Positions 33,111 to 44,149 of a stretch of 64,000 bases of DNA are shown in pieces. Source of the DNA: Neoceratodus forsteri. Taxonomy: Eukaryota > Chordata > Ceratodontiformes > Ceratodontidae. The stretch is taken from assembly GCA_016271365.2 (NCBI GenBank), contig CM057456.1, positions 661,939,501 to 662,003,500 of the forward strand, given 5' to 3'. The position numbers and the translations under genes were made by a program. Each line of letters begins with the position of its first letter. Positions within the stretch are counted from its first letter, which is position 1. A model generated the notes under the pieces. The model searched no databases. It was given only the letters and a program-made list of their open reading frames with translations, and had not been told where the DNA came from.

Positions 33111-35258
33111 TCTCTCACCTCCAAGAGTCAGGCAAATCCATCTAGTCTGTCCACCAAATGTGCCGTGGAGACCAGCAGAGACAGCAAAAGTGACCATTTC
33201 GGAAGCCCTCAGGTGGTCAAGCCCGTGGCAATCAATAGGGCCAGAGAGGAGGCTTTCTGAGGAGAGCCAGCAACCAGCAGCCTGGAGGTGCTTCTCCCCG
33301 TGGGCCCAAGTTCTCCCAGGCCTCTATGCCCACCCCTGGCTCCACCCAATGACTCCCTTCCGAGCCCCCCTCCTCCGGCGGAGGTACCAGGGGAGGTGGT
33401 AAGGGCTTGCTTCTCCTTGTACTTTCAAGGATGGAGCTCAATAACTGCAGACAAATGGGTCCTAGACATCATAAGGAGAGGACATACTTTAGAGTGCACG
33501 GAGATTCCTCTAGACACTCCACCAAGGTTCTCCAGATGTCCTCCTTCTCATATTCCTCTCATAGAAGGAGAGATACAGGCCCTCTTGCAAAAAAGGGCAA
33601 TAGAACCAGTCCCTCTGAGACAGGGTTTTACTCCCACTTCTTCCTGGTCCCAAACAAGACTCTGGACCTTCGTCCCATTCTGGACTTAAGCTCGCTAAAT
33701 CTTTATATAGAGTACAAAAGGTTCTGGATGGTGACCCTACCAGGTCTTCTTCCTCTGCTGCACCAAGTGGACTGGCTCTGCTCCCTGGACATGCAAGACA
33801 CGCAAGATGCATATATGCATATCGGGGTCTTTCCCCCCTCACAGGAAGTTCCTGAGGTTCCACTTCCACGGGGAGCATTATCAGTTTCAAGTTCTTCTGT
33901 TCAGCCTCTCTTCCACTCCCCAAGTCTTCACGAAGTGTTTGGCAATAGTGGCTGCAACTCTAAGGCGTCAGGGGCATTACGTCTTCCCTTACCTGGACAA
34001 TTGACTGCTAGCAACCCCGTCAAAGTCACGCCTGCTTCATGCTCTCGGAGATGCCTATACTCTCTTCTGAGACTTGGGGATCACCCTGAACCTTCCAAAG
34101 TCTTACCCAGAACCCAGCCAAAGACTCATCTTTATTGGAGTGGTCCTGGATTCGGTCCAGGGCATAGCTTTTCTACCCCAGAGAGGGGCGATCGCCTGCA
34201 GGAAATAGCCGGATCGGTTCTAGTAACTCCTCAGGTCTCAGCAAGGACCTTCCTCGGACTTCTGGGGCATATGGCAGCGGCCATTCCAGTTACTCCTCTG
34301 GCCCGCCTCCACATGAGAATCCCACAGTGGATGCTCAGGGTGCAGTGGGATCAGTGCTCAGACGACTTCGACCACATGGTCAGAGTCACAGAGCCAGTAA
34401 AGAGACCACTTCTTTGATGGATGGATCCACTTAATTTGGAAAGAGGGGGTCCCCTTCCATCCAGAGCCCCCAAATCAGACCCTTACGATGGATACCTCGG
34501 ATTTGGGGTGGGGGGCACACCTAGGGGCTCACCAAACACAAGGACCCCCGAGGAGCGCGAACTCCACATCAATGTCTTGGAGATGCATGCGGTCCTCAAT
34601 GTGCTACATGCTTTTCAGGAGGACCTCATGCCAGGCTCTCTTCTGGTTCAGACAGACAATATGGTGGTCATCTTCTATATCAACAAGCAAGGGGGAGCTC
34701 ATTCTTACCCCCTCTGTCGGGAGGTGATGAGTCCAGTATTGGGCATTGGAACAGCACATCACTCTCTCCGCGGCCGTGGTGCACATCCCAGGTGTCCTTA
34801 ACGACTTGGCTGACAGTATCAGCAGATCTCAGTTCAGGGCACACAAGTGGGAGCTACTACAGTCAGTAGCGGACCAGCTGTTTGACAGATTTGGTCGTTC
34901 AGATCTGGACCTGTTTGCGTCACCACGCAACGCCAAACTGCCACTTTTCTGCTCGAGAGAGCCTGTGCCTGATGTTTTCTGGCCAGACGCGTTGTCCCTA
35001 TGTTGGGCAGGGAGGTTTCTTTACACATTTCCTCTCATCCAGAGTGTTCTGTTGAAGTTACAGGCCGAAGGGGCACAAATGATTGTGATCGCCCCACTGT
35101 GGCCTCAGCACATTTGGTTCCCACTACTTCAGCGGCTTTCCATGAAACCGTTAATTCCGCTGTCAATATGCTCGCAGTCCCTGTCCCAGGATGAGGGCTC
35201 GCTGGTTCATCCCGATCTCCGATCATTGCACCTTCATGCTTGGCTCCTTCAGACGTAG
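33111..35258 (+). pseudogene. E5 pol: reverse transcriptase, RNase H, methyltransferase-like region
   Basis: Reverse transcriptase covers about 33410-34250: SITADKWVLDIIRRGH, FFLVPNKTLDLRPILDLSSL, WLCSLDMQD and a YVFPYLDN box near 33985-34005 followed by a TGA (Trp in related copies). A local CAAGACACG duplication disrupts the SLDMQDAY motif. RNase H is at about 34480-34830 (GWGAHLGAHQ, QTDNMVVIFYINKQGG) in shifting frames. The region 34746-35258 is one 170-residue open frame from the RNase H end through FASPRNAKLPLFCSREPVP to MIVIAPLWPQHIWFP, without the frameshift that E2, E4 and E7 show there. Confidence 0.82.
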
Positions 35259-36297
35259 CAAAATACTGGTATGGGGTATCGCCAGAGGTGGCAAATGTTC
35301 TTTTGTCAGCGAGGAAGCCCTTCACACACTCCACTTATGCTATGAAATGGAAGCGGTTTTGTTTGTGGGCCTCGTCTCACCATCTGGATCCCATTACCTG
35401 TCCAGTGAACTCATCTCTTCAGTATCTCCTGTCCTTATATCAGCAAGGCTTGAACTACTCCTCCATAAAGGTGCACATGTGGGCCATGTTGGCTTATCAC
35501 ACCTTTTCAGGTGACAGAACCTTAGCCCAGTTGGATGTGGCCCGCACCTTTTTACAGGGGGATTCTTCACATGAGACCACCCATTCAGGATCCTATCCCA
35601 CCCTGGAACCTCCTTTTTGTGTTGGAGAAGCTTACTGTACAACCGTTTTAACCTGCAGCAGATTGTGAGCTGCGATATCTTTCTTGGAAGGTTTGTTTTT
35701 TGGTTGCCATTACTTCAGCTCAAAGGGCTTCCGAGCTTCAGGCTCTGATGTGTAAAGAGCCATACTTTTAATTTTCCACAGGAAAAGGGTTTCCCTGAGA
35801 ACAAACCCTAAGTTTCTTCCGAAAGTGGTCTCGGAGCTGACCCTCAACCAGTCGGTTGACCTTCCACTTTATATTCCTTCACCTTCTAACAGAGGGGAAG
35901 CTCTCCTTCACACTTTGGACGTTCACAGAACACTTACTGTAGGTATTACCTTAAGTGAACGGCTAATCACCCTAAATTGGAGCAACTGTTTGTGGCCTTT
36001 GCACCACAACACTTGGGTAGACCGGTGTCCCAGCAGACCATTTCTAAATGGATTGTCCACGGTGTCTTTTTCTGCTATGAAAAGCGCAACAAGCTCCTTC
36101 CGGGCCTGGTTAGGAGTCACTCCACCAGGGGAGTGTCTGCTTCCTTTACTGCACTGCAGATCGTATCCTTTAAGGATATTTGTGTGGCCACTACCTGGAA
36201 TTCAGTGCATACTTTCGTAAAGCACTACAGGTTGGACATTGCCTCCAGATGCCGTGCAGGCTTCAGCCTAGCAGTCTTTCAGGGACTACTGTCTTGA
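35240..36297 (+). pseudogene. E5 tyrosine recombinase, frameshifted
   Basis: The core-binding half (TYAMKWKRFCLWAS, 35240-35560) is open. The region of the first catalytic Arg near 35710-35740 is in a different frame and reads ITSAQRASELQ, so the arginine is shifted or altered. The final part (35977-36297) is open, with HSTRG (HxxR present) and the Tyr in KHYRLDIAS. It ends at the TGA at 36295. Inactive as it stands. Confidence 0.82.
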
Positions 36298-36378
36298 GTT
36301 CTATGTTCAACTTCATCTCCACCTCCTGGGGTCAATTACCTCCTTGGTGAGGGACTGCTTTGGATTCAGTCCTAATTG

Positions 36379-36483
36379 TAATAGCCTGCTGCAAGAGCTC
36401 CCATTCGAAGTAAGATAGTACAGTTACGTAAGAACTTATTGTAACAGTAGATCTTTGAGAGGAGCTCTTGCAGCTGGTGTTAC
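36379..36483 (+). repeat. E5 internal complementary region
   Basis: Two arms complementary to the E5 left end (CCTGCTGCAAGAGCTCC) and right end (AGTTACGTAAGAAC) meet near GATAGTACAG. Confidence 0.9.
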
Positions 36484-37289
36484 TTCCCCCCCTCCTTCCC
36501 CCTTTGAGGTGTACAGAGTTCCATCTTCGTGCTTCGCTCCATTCTCCTGTCAGGGCTCATTCGCGGGTCTCAGCGGGGGAACTGGGGTGGAGCTGGGCCG
36601 CCCCCTTTTGTACCAGAGCTGACGTCAGGGTGGAGCAGACGTCGGGGGGTGGTCCCTGCTGGGCATTGCTGGCTGAGAAGTTTTCTGGAGGGTCCTAGTG
36701 CCTGCGGCATAGTCCTAATTGTAATAGCCTGCTGCAAGAGCTCCTCTCGAAGATCTACTGTTACGGTAAGTTCTTACGTAACTGTACTTTGTCAAGCCCC
36801 CCCGCCGATCACCCCCCCCAGAGGAGGGCCCTCTCACCCTTGCTGGCCTTTCTGCAATTAGGGAGACAGCCATAGAGTCCAGTAGGGGACAGGAGATCCA
36901 AGGAGGTATGTCTTACTTCGGGATGTTGGCAGGTTACTGGAGCCCCCTTCACCTCCCCGAAGCCACCAGGGTATTTTCTGTAAGTTGCTCCCCAGAGCAT
37001 GGCTGTGCAATGACGGCAGCACACCTAACGTGCAGCCATCCGCCGCTGCTTCACCCCTGAGATGACATCAAGCTGCACTGCCTGTGGGGTCCCTAGTCTC
37101 CACTAGGGGATGCTCTGGAGCGAGGCTTACCCAGAACCCTCCCTGGGCAAGGAGAGCAGTCCTCTGGATGCTCAGTCCCTTCTCTGCCAACCCCCTGATG
37201 ACTTGAGTCTGTTCCCGAACCCAGGTCACTGGTGTGGCGTCCAGCGCATCTAACCTCAGTGCCACTGGGCCAGCAAGTCATGTCAGGCT

Positions 37290-37447
37290 GCTAGTTTTAG
37301 GATCTTAGTTCTTCAGTCTCTATTCACCAAGTAGGGGTGCGTGCTTTGCCCCTTCCTCCGGGACAACTTCTAGGAGTCTGCCAGAATGTGAATAAATGAA
37401 CCATATTGACACCTGTAGAAAAATGGGTTACTCACCTGTAACTGTAG
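37290..37447 (+). repeat. E3 recombinase tail and ICR, interrupted by E6
   Basis: It continues the last codons of the E3 recombinase (TTCTTCAGTCTCTATTCACC) to the end-of-ORF spacer, then the ICR arm complementary to the left end and the start of the arm complementary to the right end. E6 entered after ACTGTAG; the ICR resumes at 43131 with TTCTAGGACTGG. Confidence 0.85.
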
Positions 37448-37574
37448 ATCTTCCATGGAGTGGTCTCTAGCATCAGGTAATACACTTGGGTCATCACCAG
37501 AGGTTACTGTGACACATGGTAGCTCTTCTAGCAGTCTTTTTCCATGGGTCGCCCACACATGACATCACCTTCCT

Positions 37575-37590
37575 GTTTCCTATATAAGTG
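37575..37590 (+). promoter_or_regulatory. candidate TATA box of E6
   Basis: CTATATAAGTG lies about 120-130 bp before the gag start region. Its inverted copy in the right terminal repeat (about 42955-42965) would face inward from the other end. Confidence 0.4.
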
Positions 37591-37694
37591 TGGGCCATCC
37601 CTGGTATCTTCAGTTTGTTGTCACGCCATCTTCAGCTCACACATAGCAGCTAGAACAACTCAGTAGCAGTCATCCATGAGAATTTGAGCTTAGA

Positions 37695-39600
37695 TGCGGA
37701 ATAGTTTTCAGCGTCACTTCATCAATGAATGTCCAAAGATTCCACAAGCAAAACAGCGTTATTTCATTCCTGTCATTGTGATTTCGACAACCATACTACT
37801 TGTGTAAGGTGTCTGGGACTCACACATGACACCACCTCCTGCACACATTGCCAAGAAGTTAACCAGGCAACCCATCGTCGACGGTTGCAGGAAATTTAAT
37901 CTTATTTAACGGAACAGAAATTGTCTCTACTGGAGAATCGGGGGTCTCTTCTCAGGATCTGCTCATCCACTGATTCTCACAAACGGCACAAAAAAGAGGA
38001 GAAGCCCTCCTCAACCTCTGTGCCCCAATGCTTGTCGACGGCTACCATCACAGGTGCCCCATCGTTGACAATGCGATCACACACTGCCACCTCGTCAACG
38101 TGAGTTTTCAACCTCTCGTCGACGGCGGTTTCTGGAACCATTACAGCAGTCTGTGAGGATCCCTTTATGGGATCCATCGACATCCTGTCGATGGGGGCTT
38201 CTCTCCCATCGACAGTAACATTTCAACATACTACTACTACTTCTACAGTGGCCCCGTCAATGACGGGTCATGATCCAATGGGGAAACCTATGGCATTTGC
38301 AATGCATTCTACCCCAGCCCTCTCACAGGGTTATTCTCATAGGGGCCAGGCAGACAGGGACCAAGACCCAGGGCTTTACCACCCAGGTGCAAAACCTGCT
38401 CATACCACACGTCTAATCCCCTCACTATCCCCTTGGTTTCTCAGAACCCCCCCAACCCCACAACATAACCCTTCTTCCGTGGACCAGCAGGTTTTTCAAG
38501 CTATTCTACACACTCATCCCTCTGATACAGGGGAGCCAAGTCATCCATCCCATTCCCCTACTCCTCTGCCAAAATGTTTCCAGGGGGACAGAGATCCTTC
38601 CCAACCCTGGTCACCTCCTTCGTAGGTAGATGACTACCTCTCAGACAAGGCTGACTTTCCGGTAGATTTTTCCAGAGATCTTGAGGATGAGGATTTTCAG
38701 GACCTGGATTTCCAACCCCAGTCCCCTCTTTTGGATATTTCTTCTCTAAATGAGAACTTATCCCGCCAAGTGGCTGCCTCTCCTCCTGTTGACCCATCCT
38801 TTCATGAGATGATGGTCCAAATTCAGAAAGTCATGGGTTTCTCCACTACTGAACATGACAAACAATGAAAAGATATGGCAGACTTATCTAGAATTACCAG
38901 AGGTGCCAGTACTAGTGGTGCCCCCACTTATACAAACTTACCAAACTGCAATGCTTGCCACCTGGAACCAGCCTTCCACTGTTTTGGCTATTCCCCAAAA
39001 AGGCAGATCACATCTACCAGGTTCCTCTGGATCACCCTTTCCTATCCACTACTCCTGAAGTGGATTCAGTAGTGATTACAGTTGCTCATGATCGTACTAA
39101 ATGGCCAAAACACAAGCTTCCTACCTCCTGACAAAGAGTCCCATAGGATAGAATATCTGGGGGAAAAAGGTATTCCAAGCAAGTACCGTGAACCTCAGAA
39201 TCTTAAACTATATGGGCACATGGTCAAATATCCGCATACCCTGGTACTCGGCCATGGACTTAGTCAATAAACTCCCTCCTTCGCAAGAAAGGGATCAATT
39301 ATTGGCTACAATATCTACTGGCAATTCCATCTACTTCATTCGGGATATGATGCGGTTGATATTTCAGCCCGCATGTCAGCAACCGTCATTACCTTGCATC
39401 GCCATGCTTGGCTTTACATCTCTGGCTTTACACCAGATGTACAGCATATAGTGGTCAATGCCCCTTTTAATAGGTTGAACATTTTCAACCCAGGTACCCA
39501 AACATGGATAGATGATCTCCAGGCTTCAGGCCGGACACTACGTACAGTACAGGGCATGTACCATACTTCCCAGCCAGCATAATACCCTTACTCCTCCTCC
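37695..39600 (+). pseudogene. E6 gag-like ORF, interrupted
   Basis: A readable N-terminal motif CVRCLGLTHDTTSCTHC is encoded at 37801-37851, the clearest zinc-ligand-like array among the copies. Downstream a Ser/Thr/Pro-rich region (38167-38625) is followed by frames broken at about 38625 and 38870. The C-terminal part (39188-39582) aligns by position with the E5 gag. Confidence 0.75.
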
Positions 39601-41500
39601 TTCTTTCATTCTAAAAGAGGGGGAAAATACAGAGGCTCACATAGAGGCGGATCCTGAGGTTGTTCCCAACCTTCCAGAACCTGCACCTCGGCTGCCAAGG
39701 ACTCCTGCTCCCGTCCTTCTGGTGGGGCTGATCAGCCCCCCTCCCAGTGACCAACTGGGGGCTTTGCCCATGCTTCCTCGACCAGGCCTCAGAAGCTATG
39801 GGCGGTCATTTCACTCTCCATTTAGAGGCCTGGCAAATGATCACTTTGGACGAGTAGGTATTTCAGATCATTCAGAGGGGTCACACTCTGGAACTCATTT
39901 CCATTCCTCCCCCTCACTCTGTCCACTACCCACCCGACCACATCTCCATTTCTCCATTCTCCAGGAGGAACTCCAGGCTCTTCTCACCAATTAAGCCATT
40001 TGTCCAGTACCCCTGACAGAGCACCAAAAGGGGTTTTATTACCTTTTCTTCCTGGTACCTAAACGAACTGGGGATCTCAAACTGATATTAGACTTGAGAC
40101 AATTGAAGCTACACATACAGTACAAAAGGTTCCACATGGTCACCCTAAACTCCATCATGCCAATGTTGAAACAAGGGGATTGGCTATGAAGGATGCTTAC
40201 CTACATATCCCTATCCATCCAGCCCATCACAGGTTTCTTCATTTTCACCTGTTGGGAAAACACTACAAATTCCGAGCACTCTCGTTCTGCCTCTTCTCCA
40301 CCTCAAGTGTTTATCAAGTGACTAGTGGTAGTGGCAGCAGCTCTACGACAGGATGGGCACTTTGTATACGGCTGGCTCATCAAGGCAGGGTCCTAAACCT
40401 CCTTACTGTCCTCCCTTCAAGTGACCCTGACCCTATTCCACTCCCTAAGGATTACAGTCAATTGGCCAAAGTCCAGTCCGACCCCTACACAGTCGCTCCA
40501 ATATATAGGAACAGTCCTAGACACTGTCTCTGCCGGGGCTTACCTCCCAGACAACAGACAAGATAAGCTTCTATCTCTGGCTTCTCAGATGCAAACCTAG
40601 AAAGTAGTCACAGCCAGACATATGTTATGTCTCCTAGGACACATGGCCGCTACCATCCCTATGGTAGCATTTGCCCATCTTCACATGAGACCTGTCCAAT
40701 GGCTTCTCCAAAATCAGTGGTCACAAAGAACAGGAAATTTTGAAGACAAAATCAGAGCAACTCCTAGTTTGCAGTCCGTCCTAGTATGGTGGACCCTTAG
40801 AACCAATCTCTGTCAAGGTATGCTCTTCCAGTCCCCCCCCCATCTCAGCAGATGTTGACCACGAATGCATCCTTAGAAGTGTGGGGTTTGCACCTAGGTC
40901 CTTATAGTACACAAGGCAGCTGGACCTGTTCCGCCCATCCTCTCCACATCAATCTCCTGGAGATGAGGGTGGTCCATCTAACCCTCTAAGCATTTCAACC
41001 TCAGTTATCCCCGGGACCATTGCTGATTCAATCAGACAACACCTCAGTAGTGTTCTACCTCAACAAACAAGGAGAAACAAAGTCCTGTTCTCTGTGCAGA
41101 GAGACAATTCTGGTTTGACAGGAGGCTATATGGCAACATCTTATACTAACAGTCGTCTATCTACCAAGACTGCACAGTCTCCTGGCCGGCCTTCTCAGTC
41201 GCCAGTCATCAACACGAAAATGGACACTTCATCATGAAGTGCTCCAGACAATCTTCCATTTATGGGGGACCCTGCAATTAGATCTCTTTGCCTCCCCAGG
41301 CAATCACCATCTCCCCAGATACTATTCTATTATCCCAAGCAAAAAGGAACTGTTTATAGATACCCTGTCCTGATCATGGAAAGGACTCTTCTTATATGCT
41401 CCCCCCTCGTCCCCCTCCTGCAAAGGACTCTACTGAAATTACAACTTGAACGTGCCATCATGATTCTTATAACCCCTCTGTAGCCTCGGAAGGTTTTGGT
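39601..41500 (+). pseudogene. E6 pol: reverse transcriptase, RNase H, methyltransferase-like region
   Basis: Degraded reverse transcriptase is at about 39850-40570: FLVPKRTGDLKLILDL (about 40045-40095), MKDAYLHIPIHPAHHRFLHFH (in part) and a lost YLDD box near 40360. RNase H is at about 40860-41200 with a QSDNTSVVFYLNKQG segment. The following domain has LDLFASPGNHH and a FPLVPLLQRTLLK-like run near 41395-41440. Stops and frame changes are frequent. Confidence 0.78.
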
Positions 41501-41624
41501 TCCCCCTGCTCCAACAACTCTCAGTGGCGGAACCCATTCCATTACCACTCGGACCAGATCTTTCGACTCAGAATCAAGGGACCCTCCTACATCCCAACCC
41601 GAACTTGCTACACCTTCACACCTG

Positions 41625-42660
41625 GCTCTCGAGGATGTTTTCATAACGTACCTTCAAGTGTCATCCCCTGTGGCTAATATTCTATTGGCTTCATGTAAAC
41701 CAGTGACCAGGGAAACTTATAATGCCAAAGAAAACGCTTTTCCATTTGGGCGGCCTATCGATCATTGGATCGTTACTCCTGTCCACTGATTAAAGTATTG
41801 GATTACCTAGCCTCAGTTGCTGGGGCCAGATTGAGCTATTCCTCTATTAAAGTCCATTTGACTGCCATTTCAGCCTTCCATGAACCTCTTGATGGCAGAT
41901 TACTGTATCAGCATCATCTAGCCAAAATGTTTTAAGAGGAATATTACATATTAAGCCTCCCATCAGGTGACCCACTCCTCTGTGGGATCTCAGTTTTCTG
42001 ATAGGGAAATTAACTTTCGAACCCTTTGAACCAGTGGCCACTTGTGACCTCCATTTTCTTTCCTGGAGAACACTGTTCTTAATGGTTATCACTTTGGCTC
42101 AACGTACTGTATTTCTGAGCTTCATGCCCTCCTGTGTAAAGAACATTACTTAATTTTTCACAAAGATGGAGTGGCATTCCATACCAACCCTTCCTTCCTA
42201 CCTAAGGCAGTGTCTGAACACACCTTAACTCAATCCTTGGAGTTACCAGTATATTACCCTGCACGCTCCAGTCGAGGAGAATACCTCCTACATACCCTAG
42301 ATGTCCATCGTATATTATACTATACTAGTCAAGCTAAATCGATGAGGAAGATATCTCAACTTTTTGTCACCTTCGCCTTAAAGAGGGAAGGTCTCCCAGT
42401 CACTAAATGGACTTTTTCCAATTAGCTGGCACACTGCATCACATTCTGTTACGCAAAATATAACAAGTCATTACCAGGGCCTGTCCAAGCCAATTCTACT
42501 AGAGCTATGGACACTACAGTGGCCTGCTTTAAAGGGGTCTCTATCACAGATATCTGCAGTGCAGCTACCTGGTCCTCAATTCATGCTTTCACGAAGCATT
42601 ACAACTTAGACATTGGATGACTTTTGGCCGAGCTGTCCTACATGGCCTTCTGTCATAATG
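41625..42660 (+). pseudogene. E6 tyrosine recombinase, broken
   Basis: Core-binding sequence begins near 41640 (VFITYLQVSSPVANILLAS). A recognisable frame from 42171 has HTNPSFLPKAVSEHTLTQS, which aligns to E2's HPKFLPKVVSEFHLNQV, and ends at a TAG at 42423. The last part shows NSTRA in place of the HSTR box, so His is lost, and the Tyr in KHYNLDIG near 42596-42620. Confidence 0.78.
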
Positions 42661-42697
42661 TCCTCCTTTCTTGGGTTTATTGCTTGGAATTCTTCCT

Positions 42698-42806
42698 AAG
42701 TGCATTACCTGCTGCAAGAGACCACTCTGTGGAAAGTAGTACAGTTGTATAAGACCTTACTGTAACAGTAGATCTTTGAGGAGTGTCTCTTGCAGCAGGT
42801 ACATTC
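42698..42806 (+). repeat. E6 internal complementary region
   Basis: Arms complementary to the E6 left end (TGCTGCAAGAGACCACTC) and right end (GTATAAGACCTTACTGTAAC) meet at AAAGTAGTACAG. Confidence 0.9.
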
Positions 42807-43130
42807 CCGCCTTCCATCCCCCTCCTTCTCTAGGAGAATAAATTCTGGTCCAATGAATTATGGGTTGGGATACCCATGGTACCTCAGCTTCCCCTCAGTC
42901 CTCGCTTAGCGAGCTGAATCTGGTGGGGGAATCTGAAGATATCAGGGACTGCTCACACTTATATAGGAAGCAGGAAGATGATGTTATGTGTGGGTGGCCC
43001 CTGGAAAAAGACTGCTAGAAGAGCTGCCTTGCACCACAGCGACCTCTGGCAGTGACCTAAGTGTATTATCTGCTGCAAGAGACACTCCTCAAAGATCTGC
43101 TGTTATGGTAAGGTCTTATGTAATTGTATT

Positions 43131-43388
43131 TTCTAGGACTGGTATATGGCCCACATTCACACAACCCATCCACCCTCCCCTGGCAAGTGGCATACAGATT
43201 CCTGCTTCCAGCATGCAAGATATGACATCATGGGACAAAGCTGGGAGGATATGCCACCCAGGTGTGGTGGGAGGAGTTTAACTTAAAGATGTCTGGCAAA
43301 TCAGACTGCTCCAGTGGGGCTGCCAGAGTGTAAACATGAACCATATACCACTCTTAGAACTATGGTTATAGGTGAGTGGCCTGTTTTT
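43131..43388 (+). repeat. E3 ICR remainder and right inverted terminal repeat
   Basis: It starts with the second half of the ICR arm (TTCTAGGACTGGTATATGG) and continues to the right terminus GAACTATGGTTATAGGTGAG ending CTGTTTTT at 43388. The block matches 8431-9100 of E1 in order and composition (CCTGGCAAGTGGCATACAGA versus CCTGGGAAGTGGCACATGGA). Confidence 0.85.
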
Positions 43389-43539
43389 CTTCAAGCCCTG
43401 GTCTGAGAATGTGATATTTAACTCATTTTCCTATTTGGATTAGCTAGTGGCAGAGGATCCACTGTTTCACAAACATTTGTAAGTAGCACAATACTTCACC
43501 TTAGGTAGTGCAACTCATGAGTTGATGGATCTTTAGAAA

Positions 43540-43885
43540 CCTAGTATCTATTGGCTGATGAGGACAATACAGCCCACCTAGTCTGCCCATTTCCCTACAC
43601 ACTGCTGCATCCCCAGATCCTATTTGATCTGCGTCTCTCCTGCTCTGCACATCAACCATATTGTTTTTTGCACCCACTACTGTACTTCTACTGGAAGGTT
43701 GTTCCATGGCTCCACCACCCTCTCAGTGAAAAAATACTTCCTAACATTACCCTTCAGCCGTATATCATACCCTCTTGTTCTTGTGCAGTCTTCTCTGAAA
43801 TATGCTTTCCACCTATACCCTGTTTTTTCCCTAAAGTACTTGAAAGTCTCTTATCATATCTCCCTTCTCTCCTCCAGTGAATAGA
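43540..43885 (+). repeat. dispersed retroelement 3' module (R3)
   Basis: The order is GCCCACCTAGTCTGCCCATT, GTTCCATGGCTCCACCACCC, CTCAGTGAAAAAATACTTCC and TTATCATATCTCCCTTCTCT. The same module occurs as R1 (inverted) at the GLB1 stop and as R2 at 16515. It has the look of a CR1-like LINE 3' region. It may extend slightly past both edges. Confidence 0.65.
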
Positions 43886-44149
43886 TATTAAGGTAATTTT
43901 CATTTCATTTTTACTTTTTATACTTGATAACTTGATGAGCATTACTGCCTGTTTTCACAAGTGGCAAGTCCAAACAAATGTAGTCATACAATACAAAAAC
44001 ACTTAAGTACAACACATAGAGTACATACAATATGAAAACAGTGACAAGCGATACTGTTAATTCCTGAAATTACTGCTAAAACATGAACAAGAGGTAGAAC
44101 TGCCTAATCACACTTTTAGTCTTGTTTTGAAGGTGATAAGAGAGACAGT

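Larger units (their letters stand above)
30900..36788 (+). mobile_element. E5: full-length DIRS-type retrotransposon of another family (~5.89 kb)
   Basis: Left terminus ATCTTTGAGTAGGAGCTC and right terminus GTTCTTACGTAACTGTACT agree with the circle junction in its ICR (36379-36483). Inverted terminal repeats pair the stretch around GGAGCTGGGCCGCCC (about 36589) with its inverse near 31040-31060. The flanks are the two parts of SINE-c. It is only distantly similar to E2, E4 and E7 in protein and not detectably similar in its termini. Confidence 0.92.
30774..37276 (-). mobile_element. SINE-c copy 2, split by E5
   Basis: The own sequence is 30774-30899 (3' end, poly-T on this strand = poly-A tail) and 36789-37276 (body and tRNA-like head), about 614 bp. 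A 13-bp target duplication GTCATGTCAGGCT flanks it (30761-30773 and 37277-37289). On the minus strand the head reads GGCCCAGTGGCACTGAGG with GACCTGGGTTCGGG as B-box region, and the 3' end has AAATAAAAAGAATTCACAAA, matching SINE-c copy 1. It entered the recombinase of E3. Confidence 0.85.
37448..43130 (+). mobile_element. E6: full-length DIRS-type retrotransposon of a further family (~5.68 kb)
   Basis: Left terminus ATCTTCCATGGAGTGGTCTC and right terminus GGTCTTATGTAATTGTATT agree with the circle junction in its ICR (42698-42806). Terminal repeats are inverted: CCTATATAAGTGTGG at left against CCACACTTATATAGG-like CACACTTATATAGG at right. Its flanks are the two halves of E3's ICR. Protein similarity places it nearest E5. 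Confidence 0.92.
20000..43388 (+). mobile_element. E3: old DIRS-type retrotransposon opened by nested insertions
   Basis: Five blocks belong to one element: about 20000-22594, 23190-23524, 29352-30773, 37277-37447 and 43131-43388. Read in order they give left terminal repeat, gag, reverse transcriptase, recombinase, ICR and right terminal repeat with no repeated or reversed segment. Together they total about 4.8 kb. The shortfall against ~5.8 kb is explained by a deletion at about 30060-30090 that joins the start of RNase H to the recombinase. The insertions are SINE-c (22595-23181), E4, SINE-c with E5, and E6. The terminal ~45 bp of the left end are not recognisable. Confidence 0.85.
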
